Shown here in pieces: positions 26,782 to 35,415 of a DNA stretch of 64,000 bases. The stretch is from positions 1 to 64,000 of the forward strand of contig NZ_VYIJ01000004.1 in assembly GCF_008709555.1 (NCBI RefSeq), written 5' to 3'. The notes under the pieces were generated by a model. The model saw nothing but the letters and a program-made list of their open reading frames with translations, had not been told where the DNA came from and searched no databases. Made by a program: the position numbers and the translations under genes. The DNA is from Thermoplasma sp. (GTDB lineage: Archaea > Thermoplasmatota > Thermoplasmata > Thermoplasmatales > Thermoplasmataceae). Each line of letters begins with the position of its first letter. The first letter of the stretch is position 1.

Positions 26782-28113
26782 TCAAGACTGAAGCAGATTC
26801 TCCGCTACATGAGGATTGGATAGAAAATGAACATGTGCATAGGTGGCCGTAACCGTACCATCTGAGAATCCGTCCTCGGTTGAGGATGACCTGCTCCGAA
26901 GCAGGAACGGATGATTGTACGATCCTTCGAACCTTATCCTCGACTTGTGAAATTCATGCCCCTTTGCTGTTTCTCCGGACTTAAGTATTCCGGTATCCCT
27001 CCTGGCGCTGATCTCTCTGTACCCTATTACAAGCTTATTCTCCAAATACACGGATGCTGGGATGATCCCAACACCCTGATAGACTCGGCCTTCTGTGCTT
27101 TCCAGTGATCTGCACAGGAACATGTATCCTCCACACTCCGCGTAGATGCCAGTGCCATGGCCTGCAGCGAAAAGTATTGCATCCCTGGTATCCTTGGCGG
27201 CCTCGAGCATTCCTGCAAATACCTCTGGATAACCACCGCCAAGATATATAAGATCGCTATCTGAGCCAGGTACTTCGTTCCTTATGGGGGAGAAATAACT
27301 GATGTTTGCACCCATCCTCCTCAATATCCTCAGATTTTCCTCGTAATAGAAATCAAAGGCGCTGTCCATAGCCAAGGATATCTTGAATGTGCCCAACCGA
27401 TCAACAGCTGGACGGTAGGATGTATAAATATCTTCTGCGGATCCGGCTATATCGATCAATCTTTCGGTATCTATGAAGGTGCTCGACTCTATGGCTTCGA
27501 ATACACTGTTTATCTCACCTATCTCGTAGGCCTGTACAAGACCAAGATGCCTGCTCTCAATAACGGCCCTCTCATTCCTTGTCATGTATCCCAGAACTGG
27601 GACACCGGTCTTTTCCTCGATCGCACCCCTGATCAAGCGATAGTGCGGTTCTCCGGAGACTCTTGTGACGATGACCCCGCGGATCAGGTCTCCGGCATAG
27701 GCCTTAACTCCAGCGACGATGGCGGCACCAGTGGCCGATATTCCATAGCCATCAAGAACCAAGATTATTGGCGTTCCGGTCCTGCGTGCCAGATCGTATG
27801 TGCTGCCAGAAAAATCCGTTCCGGTTCCGTCGAAGATGCCCATGACGCCTTCAATTATGGATATGTCGTAGCCCTTAGATCCTTCGATCAGCAGGTATTT
27901 TATCTGATCATCATCCATCATCCACAGGTCAAGGTTCTCGCTTGGAACACCGGAAGCCAACCTGTGAAACTGCGGATCTATGTAATCCGGGCCAATCTTG
28001 TATGGCTTGACCTTGACATGCTTCGCCATCAGTTTAAGAATTATGGAAACTGTTATGGTTGTCTTTCCGGCGCCACTTTCGGTACCGGCCACTATCAGTC
28101 TAGGGATCTTCAT
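26782..28113 (-). CDS. cbiA: Cobyrinic acid a,c-diamide synthase
   Basis: The 443-residue enzyme has the N-terminal dethiobiotin-synthetase-like P-loop AGTESGAGKTTITV, the KPYKIGPDYIDPQFH block, and a C-terminal class I glutaminase domain with the nucleophile Cys in GIYAECGGYMFL and a catalytic His near KGHEFHKSR. It amidates side chains a and c during cobalamin synthesis or salvage. It overlaps the PAC2 gene upstream by 4 bases, an odd partner, and is the last gene of the L44e operon. No other cobalamin genes are in the window. Confidence 0.9.
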   Translation of the reverse strand: MKIPRLIVAGTESGAGKTTITVSIILKLMAKHVKVKPYKIGPDYIDPQFHRLASGVPSENLDLWMMDDDQIKYLLIEGSKGYDISIIEGVMGIFDGTGTDFSGSTYDLARRTGTPIILVLDGYGISATGAAIVAGVKAYAGDLIRGVIVTRVSGEPHYRLIRGAIEEKTGVPVLGYMTRNERAVIESRHLGLVQAYEIGEINSVFEAIESSTFIDTERLIDIAGSAEDIYTSYRPAVDRLGTFKISLAMDSAFDFYYEENLRILRRMGANISYFSPIRNEVPGSDSDLIYLGGGYPEVFAGMLEAAKDTRDAILFAAGHGTGIYAECGGYMFLCRSLESTEGRVYQGVGIIPASVYLENKLVIGYREISARRDTGILKSGETAKGHEFHKSRIRFEGSYNHPFLLRSRSSSTEDGFSDGTVTATYAHVHFLSNPHVAENLLQS

Positions 28114-28865
28114 CCGAAATAACCCAGATCCTCCTTATTTTGCTTGTTCTGAAATTCCTCAGCCATCTTTCCGGTTATCTGCTCTATCTGCTTGCTGCGC
28201 GTCTCGATATCGCTCATGTCTATCTTTATACCTATCTGCTTTTGAAGAACGTTGAGGACCTCCATGGCACTCTTTGGATCGGCAAAGTATCCTGAGGTCT
28301 CGCCCATAAGGCAGGCACCGTTCATGCTGAAGAGCTCCATTCCAAGACCCAGGATTAATCCGGCGGAACCAACTATCCCCCCACCTGGTTCTCCCTTCGG
28401 AAAGACAACGCCGTTCTTTTCAAGTTCCCCTATCAGGTTCTTATCGGTCACGGCCCCAAGAACACGCGGCTTGTCGACTATCTTCCCTATGCTATAGCCT
28501 CCAAGCGTGTAGATCATGGATACACCTATCTCCTTGGCTATCTGAAGAACCTGATATGATAGTTCGTATTGCGCCTCCTGAGTGGTTCCCTGAAAGTCAC
28601 CAGCTAGAATCACCAAATCATGTTTTCCGCGCATTTTCTTATAGTAGATCGAGTTCCTTACAAGATGCACCACACTGTCGTCATTGATGAATACCTGAGG
28701 CGGAAGGTATTGTGAAAATATATCATACATCTTTGTCATGTTCAGTTTTTCAACTATGTAATCCGCCGCTATCTTCCCCACATTCCCGATGCCTGGCAGA
28801 CCTCCGATTAGTATCGGGGATTTAAGTTTGACATCCTTATACTTGATGACCACTATTTTCTCCAT
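28110..28865 (-). CDS. PAC2 family protein (proteasome assembly chaperone-like)
   Basis: The protein begins MEKIVVIKYKDVKLKSPILIGGLPGIGNVGKIAADYIVEKL, the PAC2-family signature, with GGYSIG and GGGIVGSAGLILGLG later. Archaeal homologues (PbaB/PF0015 type) help assemble the 20S proteasome. The C-terminus ends DLGYFG, close to but not exactly an HbYX tail. The ATG at 28865 is preferred over the upstream GTG because GAGGTGA lies 5 bases before it. It overlaps nop10 at its 5' side and cbiA at its 3' side. Confidence 0.85.
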   Translation of the reverse strand: MEKIVVIKYKDVKLKSPILIGGLPGIGNVGKIAADYIVEKLNMTKMYDIFSQYLPPQVFINDDSVVHLVRNSIYYKKMRGKHDLVILAGDFQGTTQEAQYELSYQVLQIAKEIGVSMIYTLGGYSIGKIVDKPRVLGAVTDKNLIGELEKNGVVFPKGEPGGGIVGSAGLILGLGMELFSMNGACLMGETSGYFADPKSAMEVLNVLQKQIGIKIDMSDIETRSKQIEQITGKMAEEFQNKQNKEDLGYFG

Positions 28866-29025
28866 TAATTTCACCTCTCAACTCCTCAATCCTGTACTTC
28901 CTGAACCTGTCCACGGGGGAATAACGTGGCGGCACAGCCATGTAGGTATCTGAACCGCACTTTGGGCATTTCTCCTCCATAGTATAGGTGTGGCACCTGG
29001 GACATTTCCTTATCAGTGATTTCAT
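28837..29025 (-). CDS. nop10: H/ACA RNP component Nop10
   Basis: The 62-residue protein has the compact Nop10 zinc ribbon KCPRCHTYTMEEKCPKCGSDTY followed by PPRYSPVDRFRKYRIE, a near-invariant linker and helix that binds the pseudouridine synthase Cbf5. It is part of the box H/ACA guide complex for rRNA pseudouridylation. It lies in the standard archaeal order L44e-S27e-aIF2alpha-Nop10-PAC2 and overlaps aIF2alpha by an ATGA. Confidence 0.95.
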   Translation of the reverse strand: MKSLIRKCPRCHTYTMEEKCPKCGSDTYMAVPPRYSPVDRFRKYRIEELRGEINGENSGHQV

Positions 29026-29786
29026 TGCTTGTTGAACTCCACTTCAACTTGCAGCTTTTTTGCCTTTTCGTTGACTATCTGTACAACTTTTTTGAGTGTT
29101 TCTTCTGCCTTCTTATAGTCCTTGTCCTTGACCACGACCCTGTATCTTGGAGCACCAACATATTCGAGTTCAACCTTGCCTGCATCCTCTGGTATGGCGA
29201 GAGCTTCCTTTATTCTATCGACACCATCGGAGGCGAGGGAATAAACCTCAAAGTAGCCGGAAACTGAAACTTCCGGTATCGTTATGTTTTCCTTGGCAAT
29301 CCCCACAAACACATCCTTCCAGTCGCCCTGAATATCAGGAAGCCATTCCCCGTTTGACTGCGCGGCATTTTCAAAGGCGGCAAAGAGCGTCCCAAACAGC
29401 TCAACAAGCTTTCTGCCAAACTGGTCTTTGCATTCTTCCTGTTTCCGATTCAATCTGTTGCATACTATTTCGAATAGCTTATCGGCCTTCTGCTCGTTCT
29501 TCCATTCGGCTATTTTCTCCCTGCTCTGATGCTGATTTACACGCTTCAGCGAGAGGTCAACGACCTTTCTGTCCGGATTAACGCCTATGACCTTGCAGAC
29601 CACGCGCTGACCTTCGCGAAGGTAGCTCCTTATATGTTTGACCCAGCCCGTGGCAACCTCCGATATGTGTATATAGCCTTCCACACCGGGATACTCCTCC
29701 AGGACACCGTTTGCCCCGAAGTTCTTTACCTCCGTTATCCTTACGACCACGAGGTCTCCGTTGTCTGGGAGGGGTTTAATATTCAT
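29022..29786 (-). CDS. eif2a: Translation initiation factor aIF2 alpha subunit
   Basis: Residues 1-80 are an S1/OB domain (GDLVVVRITEVKNFGANGVLEEYPGVEGYIHISEVATGWVKHI). A helical domain and a C-terminal alpha/beta domain (KVELEYVGAPRYRVVVKDKDYKKAEETLKKVV) follow, as in archaeal aIF2-alpha. It joins beta and gamma subunits to deliver initiator tRNA. The eukaryotic regulatory serine loop region reads ISEVATGWVKHI, without the eIF2 kinase site. Length of 254 residues is normal. It overlaps both neighbours by ATGA. Confidence 0.95.
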   Translation of the reverse strand: MNIKPLPDNGDLVVVRITEVKNFGANGVLEEYPGVEGYIHISEVATGWVKHIRSYLREGQRVVCKVIGVNPDRKVVDLSLKRVNQHQSREKIAEWKNEQKADKLFEIVCNRLNRKQEECKDQFGRKLVELFGTLFAAFENAAQSNGEWLPDIQGDWKDVFVGIAKENITIPEVSVSGYFEVYSLASDGVDRIKEALAIPEDAGKVELEYVGAPRYRVVVKDKDYKKAEETLKKVVQIVNEKAKKLQVEVEFNKQ

Positions 29787-29986
29787 AGTACCTCTACTAC
29801 CTCACCAGAGGTTGCGAGCGTACCTCCAGTCGGCTTTGCGATGGTGGCGCCGCATATGTTGCAGGTTACAATCGAAGATGGCCTGGCAAAAACTACCTGA
29901 ACGTTACCACAGTCCTTGCATTTGATCTTCACGAAGTGGCCGTTTATGTTCTTTGGTTTGACGAATTTAACATCTGCCATATTCAT
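29783..29986 (-). CDS. rps27e: 30S ribosomal protein S27e
   Basis: The 67-residue protein contains the C4 zinc ribbon [25 protein letters not shown] and the conserved tail [18 protein letters not shown]. It binds the small subunit. The ATGA overlap with L44e at its start and with aIF2alpha at its end shows tight coupling. An in-frame ATG two codons later (MADVKF) is an equally good start. Confidence 0.95.
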   Translation of the reverse strand: MNMADVKFVKPKNINGHFVKIKCKDCGNVQVVFARPSSIVTCNICGATIAKPTGGTLATSGEVVEVL

Positions 29987-30258
29987 GCCTCCACGATCTC
30001 AAACTTCTTGGCCCTTATTCCTGGCGGCGTTACTGCCTTGTGGCACTCATCACAGACAAGCCTCAGGGCTATCCTCTTGGTAGGTTTCTCCCTTCCCTCG
30101 AATTTTGGCCTCGGGAAACCTCCGTAACCAGATGTCACCCTTCTGAATCTCCTCTGTCCCGCCTTTAATTCGCTGGCTTTCCTCTTCCTTACCCTCTCCA
30201 CTGAATGGCTGGTATGCTTTTTACAGTACGGGCAATACGCCATTATCTTCTTAGGCAT
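29983..30258 (-). CDS. rpl44e: 50S ribosomal protein L44e
   Basis: The protein starts [37 protein letters not shown], with a second zinc half [20 protein letters not shown] near the end, diagnostic of L44e. It contacts the E-site of the large subunit. The ATG at 30258 is preferred to the TTG at 30264. It is the promoter-proximal gene of the operon L44e-S27e-aIF2alpha-nop10-PAC2-cbiA. Confidence 0.95.
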   Translation of the reverse strand: MPKKIMAYCPYCKKHTSHSVERVRKRKASELKAGQRRFRRVTSGYGGFPRPKFEGREKPTKRIALRLVCDECHKAVTPPGIRAKKFEIVEA

Positions 30259-30400
30259 CTTCAAATAGATTCACCTTGATGTGCAAGTATTTCAATCTAT
30301 TATTTTTACCTTTTCGCCATCACCGATTTGAAAACCTCTTTTGAAAATAATGGACGCATGTCAATTGAACGATATCCGGAATCAAATGAAAAATAAAAAA

Positions 30401-30688
30401 TCAGAGTTTCTCTATCACATTTTTCAGCTCATCACCAGGCTTTATCCCTATCTTCTGCGCTTCCTGCGAGGCATCCGCAACCTTGGCGGAAAGCATATCT
30501 TCCAGCGTCTTCACTCCGGTCACGCGGACTGCAATATCTCCAATCTTATTCGCCGTCTCTATGTTAAGATATCCGCACATCGCATATCCTCTGCTTCCCT
30601 TTAGGAATAGAAGAGGGGCATTTCCAAGGTCGCTCTTGAAGAATTGGTAGACCTTTCCACCGATCTCAACAGAATCTATCTGCATCAT
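30401..30688 (-). CDS. DUF1805 family protein
   Basis: This 95-residue protein shows the DUF1805 block LLFLKGSRGYAMCGYLNIETANKIGDIAVRVTGVKTLEDML, in which a Gly-rich turn and a cysteine (MCGYL) are conserved. DUF1805 is a small alpha/beta fold found widely in archaea, function unknown. The start may be the second ATG (30685). It lies upstream-divergent to the hypothetical gene at 30804. Confidence 0.8.
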   Translation of the reverse strand: MMQIDSVEIGGKVYQFFKSDLGNAPLLFLKGSRGYAMCGYLNIETANKIGDIAVRVTGVKTLEDMLSAKVADASQEAQKIGIKPGDELKNVIEKL

Positions 30689-30803
30689 GCTTCGATATCT
30701 GACATCCCAATAAATTACTTTCCAGAAGGGTTATCGGAAAGGATCCAACGGCAGCTTTGATCGTATCATACCAAGATTTGTATATAACGACATCATTAAT
30801 GCT

Positions 30804-31778
30804 GTGATAAGCATGGTTCTCCAGGATATTGACGGGATATTTGACTCTCAGGCTCTCCTCGCAGGTCGTTTCCATAATGATCTGACTGCCATAAATGAAA
30901 AGTACGATCTGTTCTATCTAATGCTGCCGACAATAAATGAGAAGAAGGTCGTATCGTTTTACGTATTCCTAGAGGATGATCAGATTCCAGAGAGGCACAG
31001 GGAGGAAATAGAATCTGTGCTTAACAGATTCAACCCTGTTGTAAAAAACGGCATCTGGAAGATATATCTGGATACTGAGAGCTTCAAGCTGAGTGAACCA
31101 TTTTCAACCTTCTTTGGCATCGATAGCATTGTATTCGATATGGCTTCCATGAAGGGCGGAGAGATGCTACTGCCTGTACGTTTCATCTCAAAGGATAAGG
31201 ACGCTCTTGTTAACTCCGTCATAGATTCAGCGGGTTATGGCGAAAATATATATCTCAGATACATTGGCGAAAACAAAGGTTTCGACTACTCATTCACCGC
31301 AATAAAGTTACTGGAACAGGTTTATAAGCTGACGGTTTCCATAGACAATCCTAATGTGATGCATGGAATATATGCTGAAACTAAAAAGAACATCGCCTGG
31401 AGGAGAGAGTCAAAAGCACCCCACAAGGACAATACCGAGGATTACATCTATGCGCTGGATGATACCCATACCATACCAGATATACTCATAGACACCGCAT
31501 ACACTGGAGAAAAGGGAACAATTTACATCGGGAAGCACTCCAACTATGATATTTACAGAGCTTTCTTTGGCGATTCGCTAACGAACCATATGAGCAACGT
31601 CATGATATCGGAAAACGTCTATTACCTCAGAAGATGGTCAAAGTACGAGGATGGTAAGCTCTTCCTATATTTCTACACAACTGTTTACTTCCTAAGGCTT
31701 ATTCCGGCAATTCTGGGCGACACGAAGAAGAATTTCCCCAAGGTAAACATGAGGATCGACGAAATAACACCCCTGTGA
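30804..31778 (+). CDS. Hypothetical protein, probably lineage-specific
   Basis: The 324-residue soluble protein has no motif I recognise. It is rich in aromatic and charged residues, with no signal peptide or membrane segment. A TATA box (TATATAAC at 30781-30788) lies 23-32 bases upstream of the GTG at 30804 and the in-frame ATG at 30813, so either could be the leaderless start. It is flanked by a divergent DUF1805 gene and a non-coding stretch, so context offers no clue. Confidence 0.6.
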   Translation: MISMVLQDIDGIFDSQALLAGRFHNDLTAINEKYDLFYLMLPTINEKKVVSFYVFLEDDQIPERHREEIESVLNRFNPVVKNGIWKIYLDTESFKLSEPFSTFFGIDSIVFDMASMKGGEMLLPVRFISKDKDALVNSVIDSAGYGENIYLRYIGENKGFDYSFTAIKLLEQVYKLTVSIDNPNVMHGIYAETKKNIAWRRESKAPHKDNTEDYIYALDDTHTIPDILIDTAYTGEKGTIYIGKHSNYDIYRAFFGDSLTNHMSNVMISENVYYLRRWSKYEDGKLFLYFYTTVYFLRLIPAILGDTKKNFPKVNMRIDEITPL

Positions 31779-32106
31779 TAACTTTTTTTCCTAAAAGCCA
31801 CGTCGTCGTTCAGGGTATTCGTGATCTGTTCCTTGTAAAAGCAGCCACCCTTTATTTTCTGGGAAGAATCTCTACCAGTATTATATAGGCGATAAAGGAG
31901 AATGATCTCCACGGGCATGGGCTCCCCACCTGTCCCACATTTACGAAATATAAATCCTTTCATTGTGGAAGCTTAAATCTCAATCGCCTTAATGACTGAA
32001 TACATGAACTCCCAGAACCTTAACCTTCGCTTAAATATGGATCGATTAACGTGCCGTCGTTCTTCTTTAAAAAACATTAAAGCATATACGCTTCATCCGA
32101 AAAATA
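31779..32106. other. 328-base spacer with a possible decayed TnpB C-terminus
   Basis: No intact gene is present. On the minus strand, about 31850-31960, the peptide KCGTGGEPMPVEI and its DNA (GCCCGTGGAGATC) resemble the tail found in the TnpB fossil at about 61.0 kb (CGCCTGTGGAGATC). The similarity is short, so a transposon remnant is possible but not certain. TATA-like elements (ATATAAATCC near 31948) may have no gene. Confidence 0.3.
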
Positions 32107-32919
32107 TTAGATCATCCTGAATGCGTCAACGTCAAGAACATCGTATACATCAGTTCTGCGGTGTTTCAGTACAGGCACTTCTTCACGGTATTTTTCAACG
32201 AGGGAGAAGTTTATGTCGAATGTTATGACGCCCTCTTCCATCCCCATCTCTGCCAGTACGTCTCCATATGGGGAAACCACCATGGAGTGTCCTGTGAACC
32301 TATGACCCGTCTGTGCAGCACCGATGACGAAAATGCCGTTCTCCATCGCCCTGGCCCTCAACAGCGTTTTCCACTGATCATATTTGCGATCGCCCGCGAA
32401 CCAGCCTGCCTGATAAACTATAAGCTTGGCCCCCTCAAGCGCCAGCATTCTGGCCGGTTCAGGGAACCTCAGGTCATAGCATATCTGAACTCCGATGGGG
32501 TCTCCTGATCCATTGAAGACTCTGGGTGTCATATCGCCCTTCTCAAAAACGCTGCTCTCCTTGAAACCAAATGCATCAAAAAGGTGTAGCTTTCTGTATT
32601 TCAGAATCAGACCGAGCTCATCAATGTAAACTGCGGTATTAAATGGCTTCAGGTTGAAGTAATTTTTCTCAGGTATATTAATTATTATCTTCTGACTCGC
32701 ATCTCTTGCTGCTTCAGTTATGCTCTTAACGAATTTTCCATCCAACGGCTCTGAAATCGACGCAACATCATCCTTTCCATCGAACGATGGCGCATAAATC
32801 TGGTATTCGGGAAATATCACAAGTTCGGAGTTCTTTGCCCTCTCCAGCAGTCTGTAAGAAGCCTCTATATTATTTTCCTTGTCTGCACCGGATTCCATCT
32901 GAATTATAGCCACTTTCAT
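32107..32919 (-). CDS. Carbon-nitrogen hydrolase (nitrilase superfamily)
   Basis: The Glu-Lys-Cys triad is visible: LVIFPEYQIY (Glu), ILKYRKLHLFD (Lys) and IGVQICYDLRFPEPAR (Cys). The 270-residue length and sequence around the Cys fit omega-amidase/Nit-type branches acting on small amides; substrate is uncertain. The ATG at 32919 is preferred because a purine-rich GGTGGG lies 8 bases upstream, over the GTG at 32928. It is a single gene downstream of otsB on the same strand but 130 bases away. Confidence 0.88.
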   Translation of the reverse strand: MKVAIIQMESGADKENNIEASYRLLERAKNSELVIFPEYQIYAPSFDGKDDVASISEPLDGKFVKSITEAARDASQKIIINIPEKNYFNLKPFNTAVYIDELGLILKYRKLHLFDAFGFKESSVFEKGDMTPRVFNGSGDPIGVQICYDLRFPEPARMLALEGAKLIVYQAGWFAGDRKYDQWKTLLRARAMENGIFVIGAAQTGHRFTGHSMVVSPYGDVLAEMGMEEGVITFDINFSLVEKYREEVPVLKHRRTDVYDVLDVDAFRMI

Positions 32920-33050
32920 ACGAGACACCCACCGAATGGTTCACGGAGATCTTACACGTTTATATCGTACAATTATATTTTAAGGTATTCAGGCGCAGGC
33001 AAGATCCGACAAAGTCCGTAATTCAAAGTCGATCATTGGGAGGGAGAGAT

Positions 33051-33785
33051 CTATTCGGAACACAAATTTAGCAACATCCTAAGTACCATTCTCATTTCGA
33101 TATAATCTTTAACATGAAAATTAGCATGCGATTCACCATCACCAACCTTTATGGTCACAGCATCCTCATTCTCCTCGAAGGCAAGCTCGTCCGTTGCATC
33201 ATCACCAGCGATTATGGCTGGTCTACCTTTCCTCACAGATCTGATGGCAGAACCCTTGTTGACGCCAGGAACGCGTAGCTCTATGATCATCTTTCCGTAG
33301 TATGTTTCCACTCCGAATTCCTTTGCAATCTCTTCTATTCTCGATCTGAGTGCAGGCTTCATGTCCGCACCCATGAGACCAAGGTGATAGAGTACGGCGA
33401 GATTCTTCTTGTATATTCTCAATCCCGGGAAATCTGATACCCATGCTTTTGTGACATCGTATATCCTGTTAAAGACGTCCAGAAAACGATCCGATCCATT
33501 ATGGTATATCATTTGCCCTCGGATAATGGAACAGGCCCCATGATAGCATATCATGTCTATATTAAGTGGAAGGAATCTCCTTATCTCTTCCGGAGATCGC
33601 CCAGTCACGATATAGGTGTCGAATCTGTTCCTGAGATCTGAAATTAAGGAAGTAAGATCACTGTCTGCATAGCTCTCCTCTGGATTCATTATTATTGGAA
33701 CTAGAGTGCCGTCATAGTCCAGAAATAGAATTGGGTCCTGTCTCACGACTGCACGCAGCGCCTCTTCAAGCGAGTGTCCTATCAT
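33051..33785 (-). CDS. otsB: Trehalose-6-phosphate phosphatase
   Basis: This HAD-superfamily phosphatase has motif I ILFLDYDGTLVPI with the nucleophilic Asp, motif II YIVTGRSP, a lysine in VNKGSAIRSV, and motif IV AIIAGDDATDELAF. The VNKG and GDDxTDE patterns are specific to OtsB among HAD enzymes. It removes the phosphate from trehalose-6-phosphate to give trehalose, a stress protectant. The start overlaps the otsA end by 20 bases, so the two steps are encoded as a unit. From memory, the T. acidophilum version has a solved structure (TA1209). Confidence 0.93.
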   Translation of the reverse strand: MIGHSLEEALRAVVRQDPILFLDYDGTLVPIIMNPEESYADSDLTSLISDLRNRFDTYIVTGRSPEEIRRFLPLNIDMICYHGACSIIRGQMIYHNGSDRFLDVFNRIYDVTKAWVSDFPGLRIYKKNLAVLYHLGLMGADMKPALRSRIEEIAKEFGVETYYGKMIIELRVPGVNKGSAIRSVRKGRPAIIAGDDATDELAFEENEDAVTIKVGDGESHANFHVKDYIEMRMVLRMLLNLCSE

Positions 33786-35091
33786 TGATCTTCCTCATCG
33801 CAAGCGCATTAATTCTTTTGATCCACCAGTCTGTGTCCCTCCTTGATACCTCCATCTTCATCCTCTTGAGCCTTTCCTGTATCTCATCCTGTCCCATATT
33901 CATGGCATTGTAAATGGCCTCCGCCACCTCTCCAAGGCTGTTTGGGTTCACCACTACGGCCCCGTCAAGGCAATTGGATGCGCCAGCAAACCTCGACAAT
34001 ATAAGAATTCCCCGCTCAGATGCGGCCACGAACTCCTTAGAGACCAGGTTCAAGCCGTCTATGAGTGGCGTTATCAGGGCTATATCCGCATTCTTATAGT
34101 ATGATATCAGCATTCTGTCGGAGATCTTCCTGTACATGTATAGTATGGGCATCCAGCTTATGGATCCAAATTCTCCGTTGATTCTTCCAATATGCATCTC
34201 AAGCTCACGCTTCATAACCACATAGTCTGAAACCGTGGTTCTGCTTGGGGTCACTATCATTACGTAAACGAATTTACCAACGAGATCTGGATGCCTCCGA
34301 AGCAGTTCTTCTATGGCAAGAGCGCGATTAACCAGGCCCTTCGTGTAATCAAGTCTGTCTATGGAAAATATTATCTTTCTGTCCATAAGTGCGTAGCTTC
34401 TTATCTCTGTACCCTTGGTCCTGCTGAAATAACGATAATCTATGCCAAGTGGAACGACCAGACTTTTAACCCTGGAATTGCTGTCCAATAGATCCAAGAA
34501 GTTCTTCCTGTAAGTCTCTGTGTGGAATGTTATGAAATCCGATCTGGAGAGACTGTCAATTATATCCCTGCTCTCAGGGAGCGTTTCGAACATCTCCCTT
34601 GAAACCCATGGTATGTGCCATGTGAAGATTATCCTGTTAGAAACGCCCTGATCTCTCAGCATCTTGGGAATAAGCGAGAGCTGATAATCATGTATCCAGA
34701 TTGTGTCGTCTTTGGAAAGGGACTGCATGATCACAGAGGCAAATTTTTCGTTTACCCTCCTGTATATCTCATAGCCATTATCCGTGTATTTAACCCTCTC
34801 TCTGAAGTAATGAAAAAGCGGCCAGAGAGTTCTGTTAGAGTATAGATCGTAATAACCGCGCTTCTCAGGTACACTTAGCATCACCCTGCGGATCCTATAT
34901 TTGCCGACATCTTCATCAAGATATTTACCATCGAGCTTGCCATCTCCCCAGCATATCCATGTTCCACCGTATTTTTCCATTGCCCTACGTAGCGCCGTCG
35001 CAACGCCACCAACATTCTCTTTAATGACCTCCTTTCCTGCAACCCTGTCATGGGAAAACGGGCATCTGCTGGAGACGACGATGTATTTCAT
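33766..35091 (-). CDS. otsA: Trehalose-6-phosphate synthase (GT20)
   Basis: The 441-residue glycosyltransferase shows GGVATALRRAM (N-terminal GGL-like donor loop), the conserved WIHDYQLSLIPKMLR, FTWHIPWVSREMFETLP, and IDRLDYTKGLVNRALAIEELL, all GT20 signatures. The C-terminal VSKEFVAA with NPNSLGEVAEAI completes the donor site. It makes trehalose-6-phosphate from a nucleotide-glucose and glucose-6-phosphate. Length is on the short side because of a compact C-terminus. A TATA box about 26 bases before the ATG indicates a leaderless operon start. Confidence 0.93.
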   Translation of the reverse strand: MKYIVVSSRCPFSHDRVAGKEVIKENVGGVATALRRAMEKYGGTWICWGDGKLDGKYLDEDVGKYRIRRVMLSVPEKRGYYDLYSNRTLWPLFHYFRERVKYTDNGYEIYRRVNEKFASVIMQSLSKDDTIWIHDYQLSLIPKMLRDQGVSNRIIFTWHIPWVSREMFETLPESRDIIDSLSRSDFITFHTETYRKNFLDLLDSNSRVKSLVVPLGIDYRYFSRTKGTEIRSYALMDRKIIFSIDRLDYTKGLVNRALAIEELLRRHPDLVGKFVYVMIVTPSRTTVSDYVVMKRELEMHIGRINGEFGSISWMPILYMYRKISDRMLISYYKNADIALITPLIDGLNLVSKEFVAASERGILILSRFAGASNCLDGAVVVNPNSLGEVAEAIYNAMNMGQDEIQERLKRMKMEVSRRDTDWWIKRINALAMRKINDRTLA

Positions 35092-35220
35092 ATATCCTTA
35101 TTGTCTTTTGATATTAAAAACCTAAAGAAGATTGAGTGTGCAAAAAAAAGAAATGAATCGGGTACTTCATTTTTTATAAGGCGATTTGTATGTATGCGGA
35201 AGCCGCAGAATCACGAAAAT

Positions 35221-35230
35221 CTTATATAGA
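35221..35230 (+). promoter_or_regulatory. TATA box of the 5S rRNA gene
   Basis: CTTATATAGA lies 24 bases upstream of the 5S rRNA 5' end. This shows that the 5S gene is transcribed on its own. Confidence 0.65.
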
Positions 35231-35248
35231 GGTGTTCCATATAGTGTT

Positions 35249-35370
35249 TGGCAACGGTCATAGCAGCAGGGAAACACCAGATCCCATTCCGAACTCGACG
35301 GTTAAGCCTGCTGCGTATTGCGTTGTACTGTATGCCGCGAGGGTACGGGAAGCGCAATATGCTGTTACCA
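35249..35370 (+). rRNA. rrf: 5S ribosomal RNA
   Basis: The 122-base segment has the archaeal 5S pattern: helix I strands GGCAACGG and CTGTTACC at the two ends, the loop region AAACACCAGATCCCATTCCG, GAACTCGACGGTTAAGCC, and a 3' arm with GTACTGTATGCCGCGAGGG. There is no 16S or 23S nearby, matching the dispersed rRNA genes known from Thermoplasma. It has its own TATA box, and a T-rich run (GTTTTTTAC) after it may terminate transcription. The track ORF at 35190 is a false translation of it. Confidence 0.95.
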
Positions 35371-35415
35371 TTTAAAGAATGAAAGTTTTTTACATATCTC
35401 TTTGATTCGGTCGTG

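Noticed and set aside
35190-35375. Plus-strand ORF of 61 residues.
   Set aside because: It is a translation of the 5S rRNA gene.
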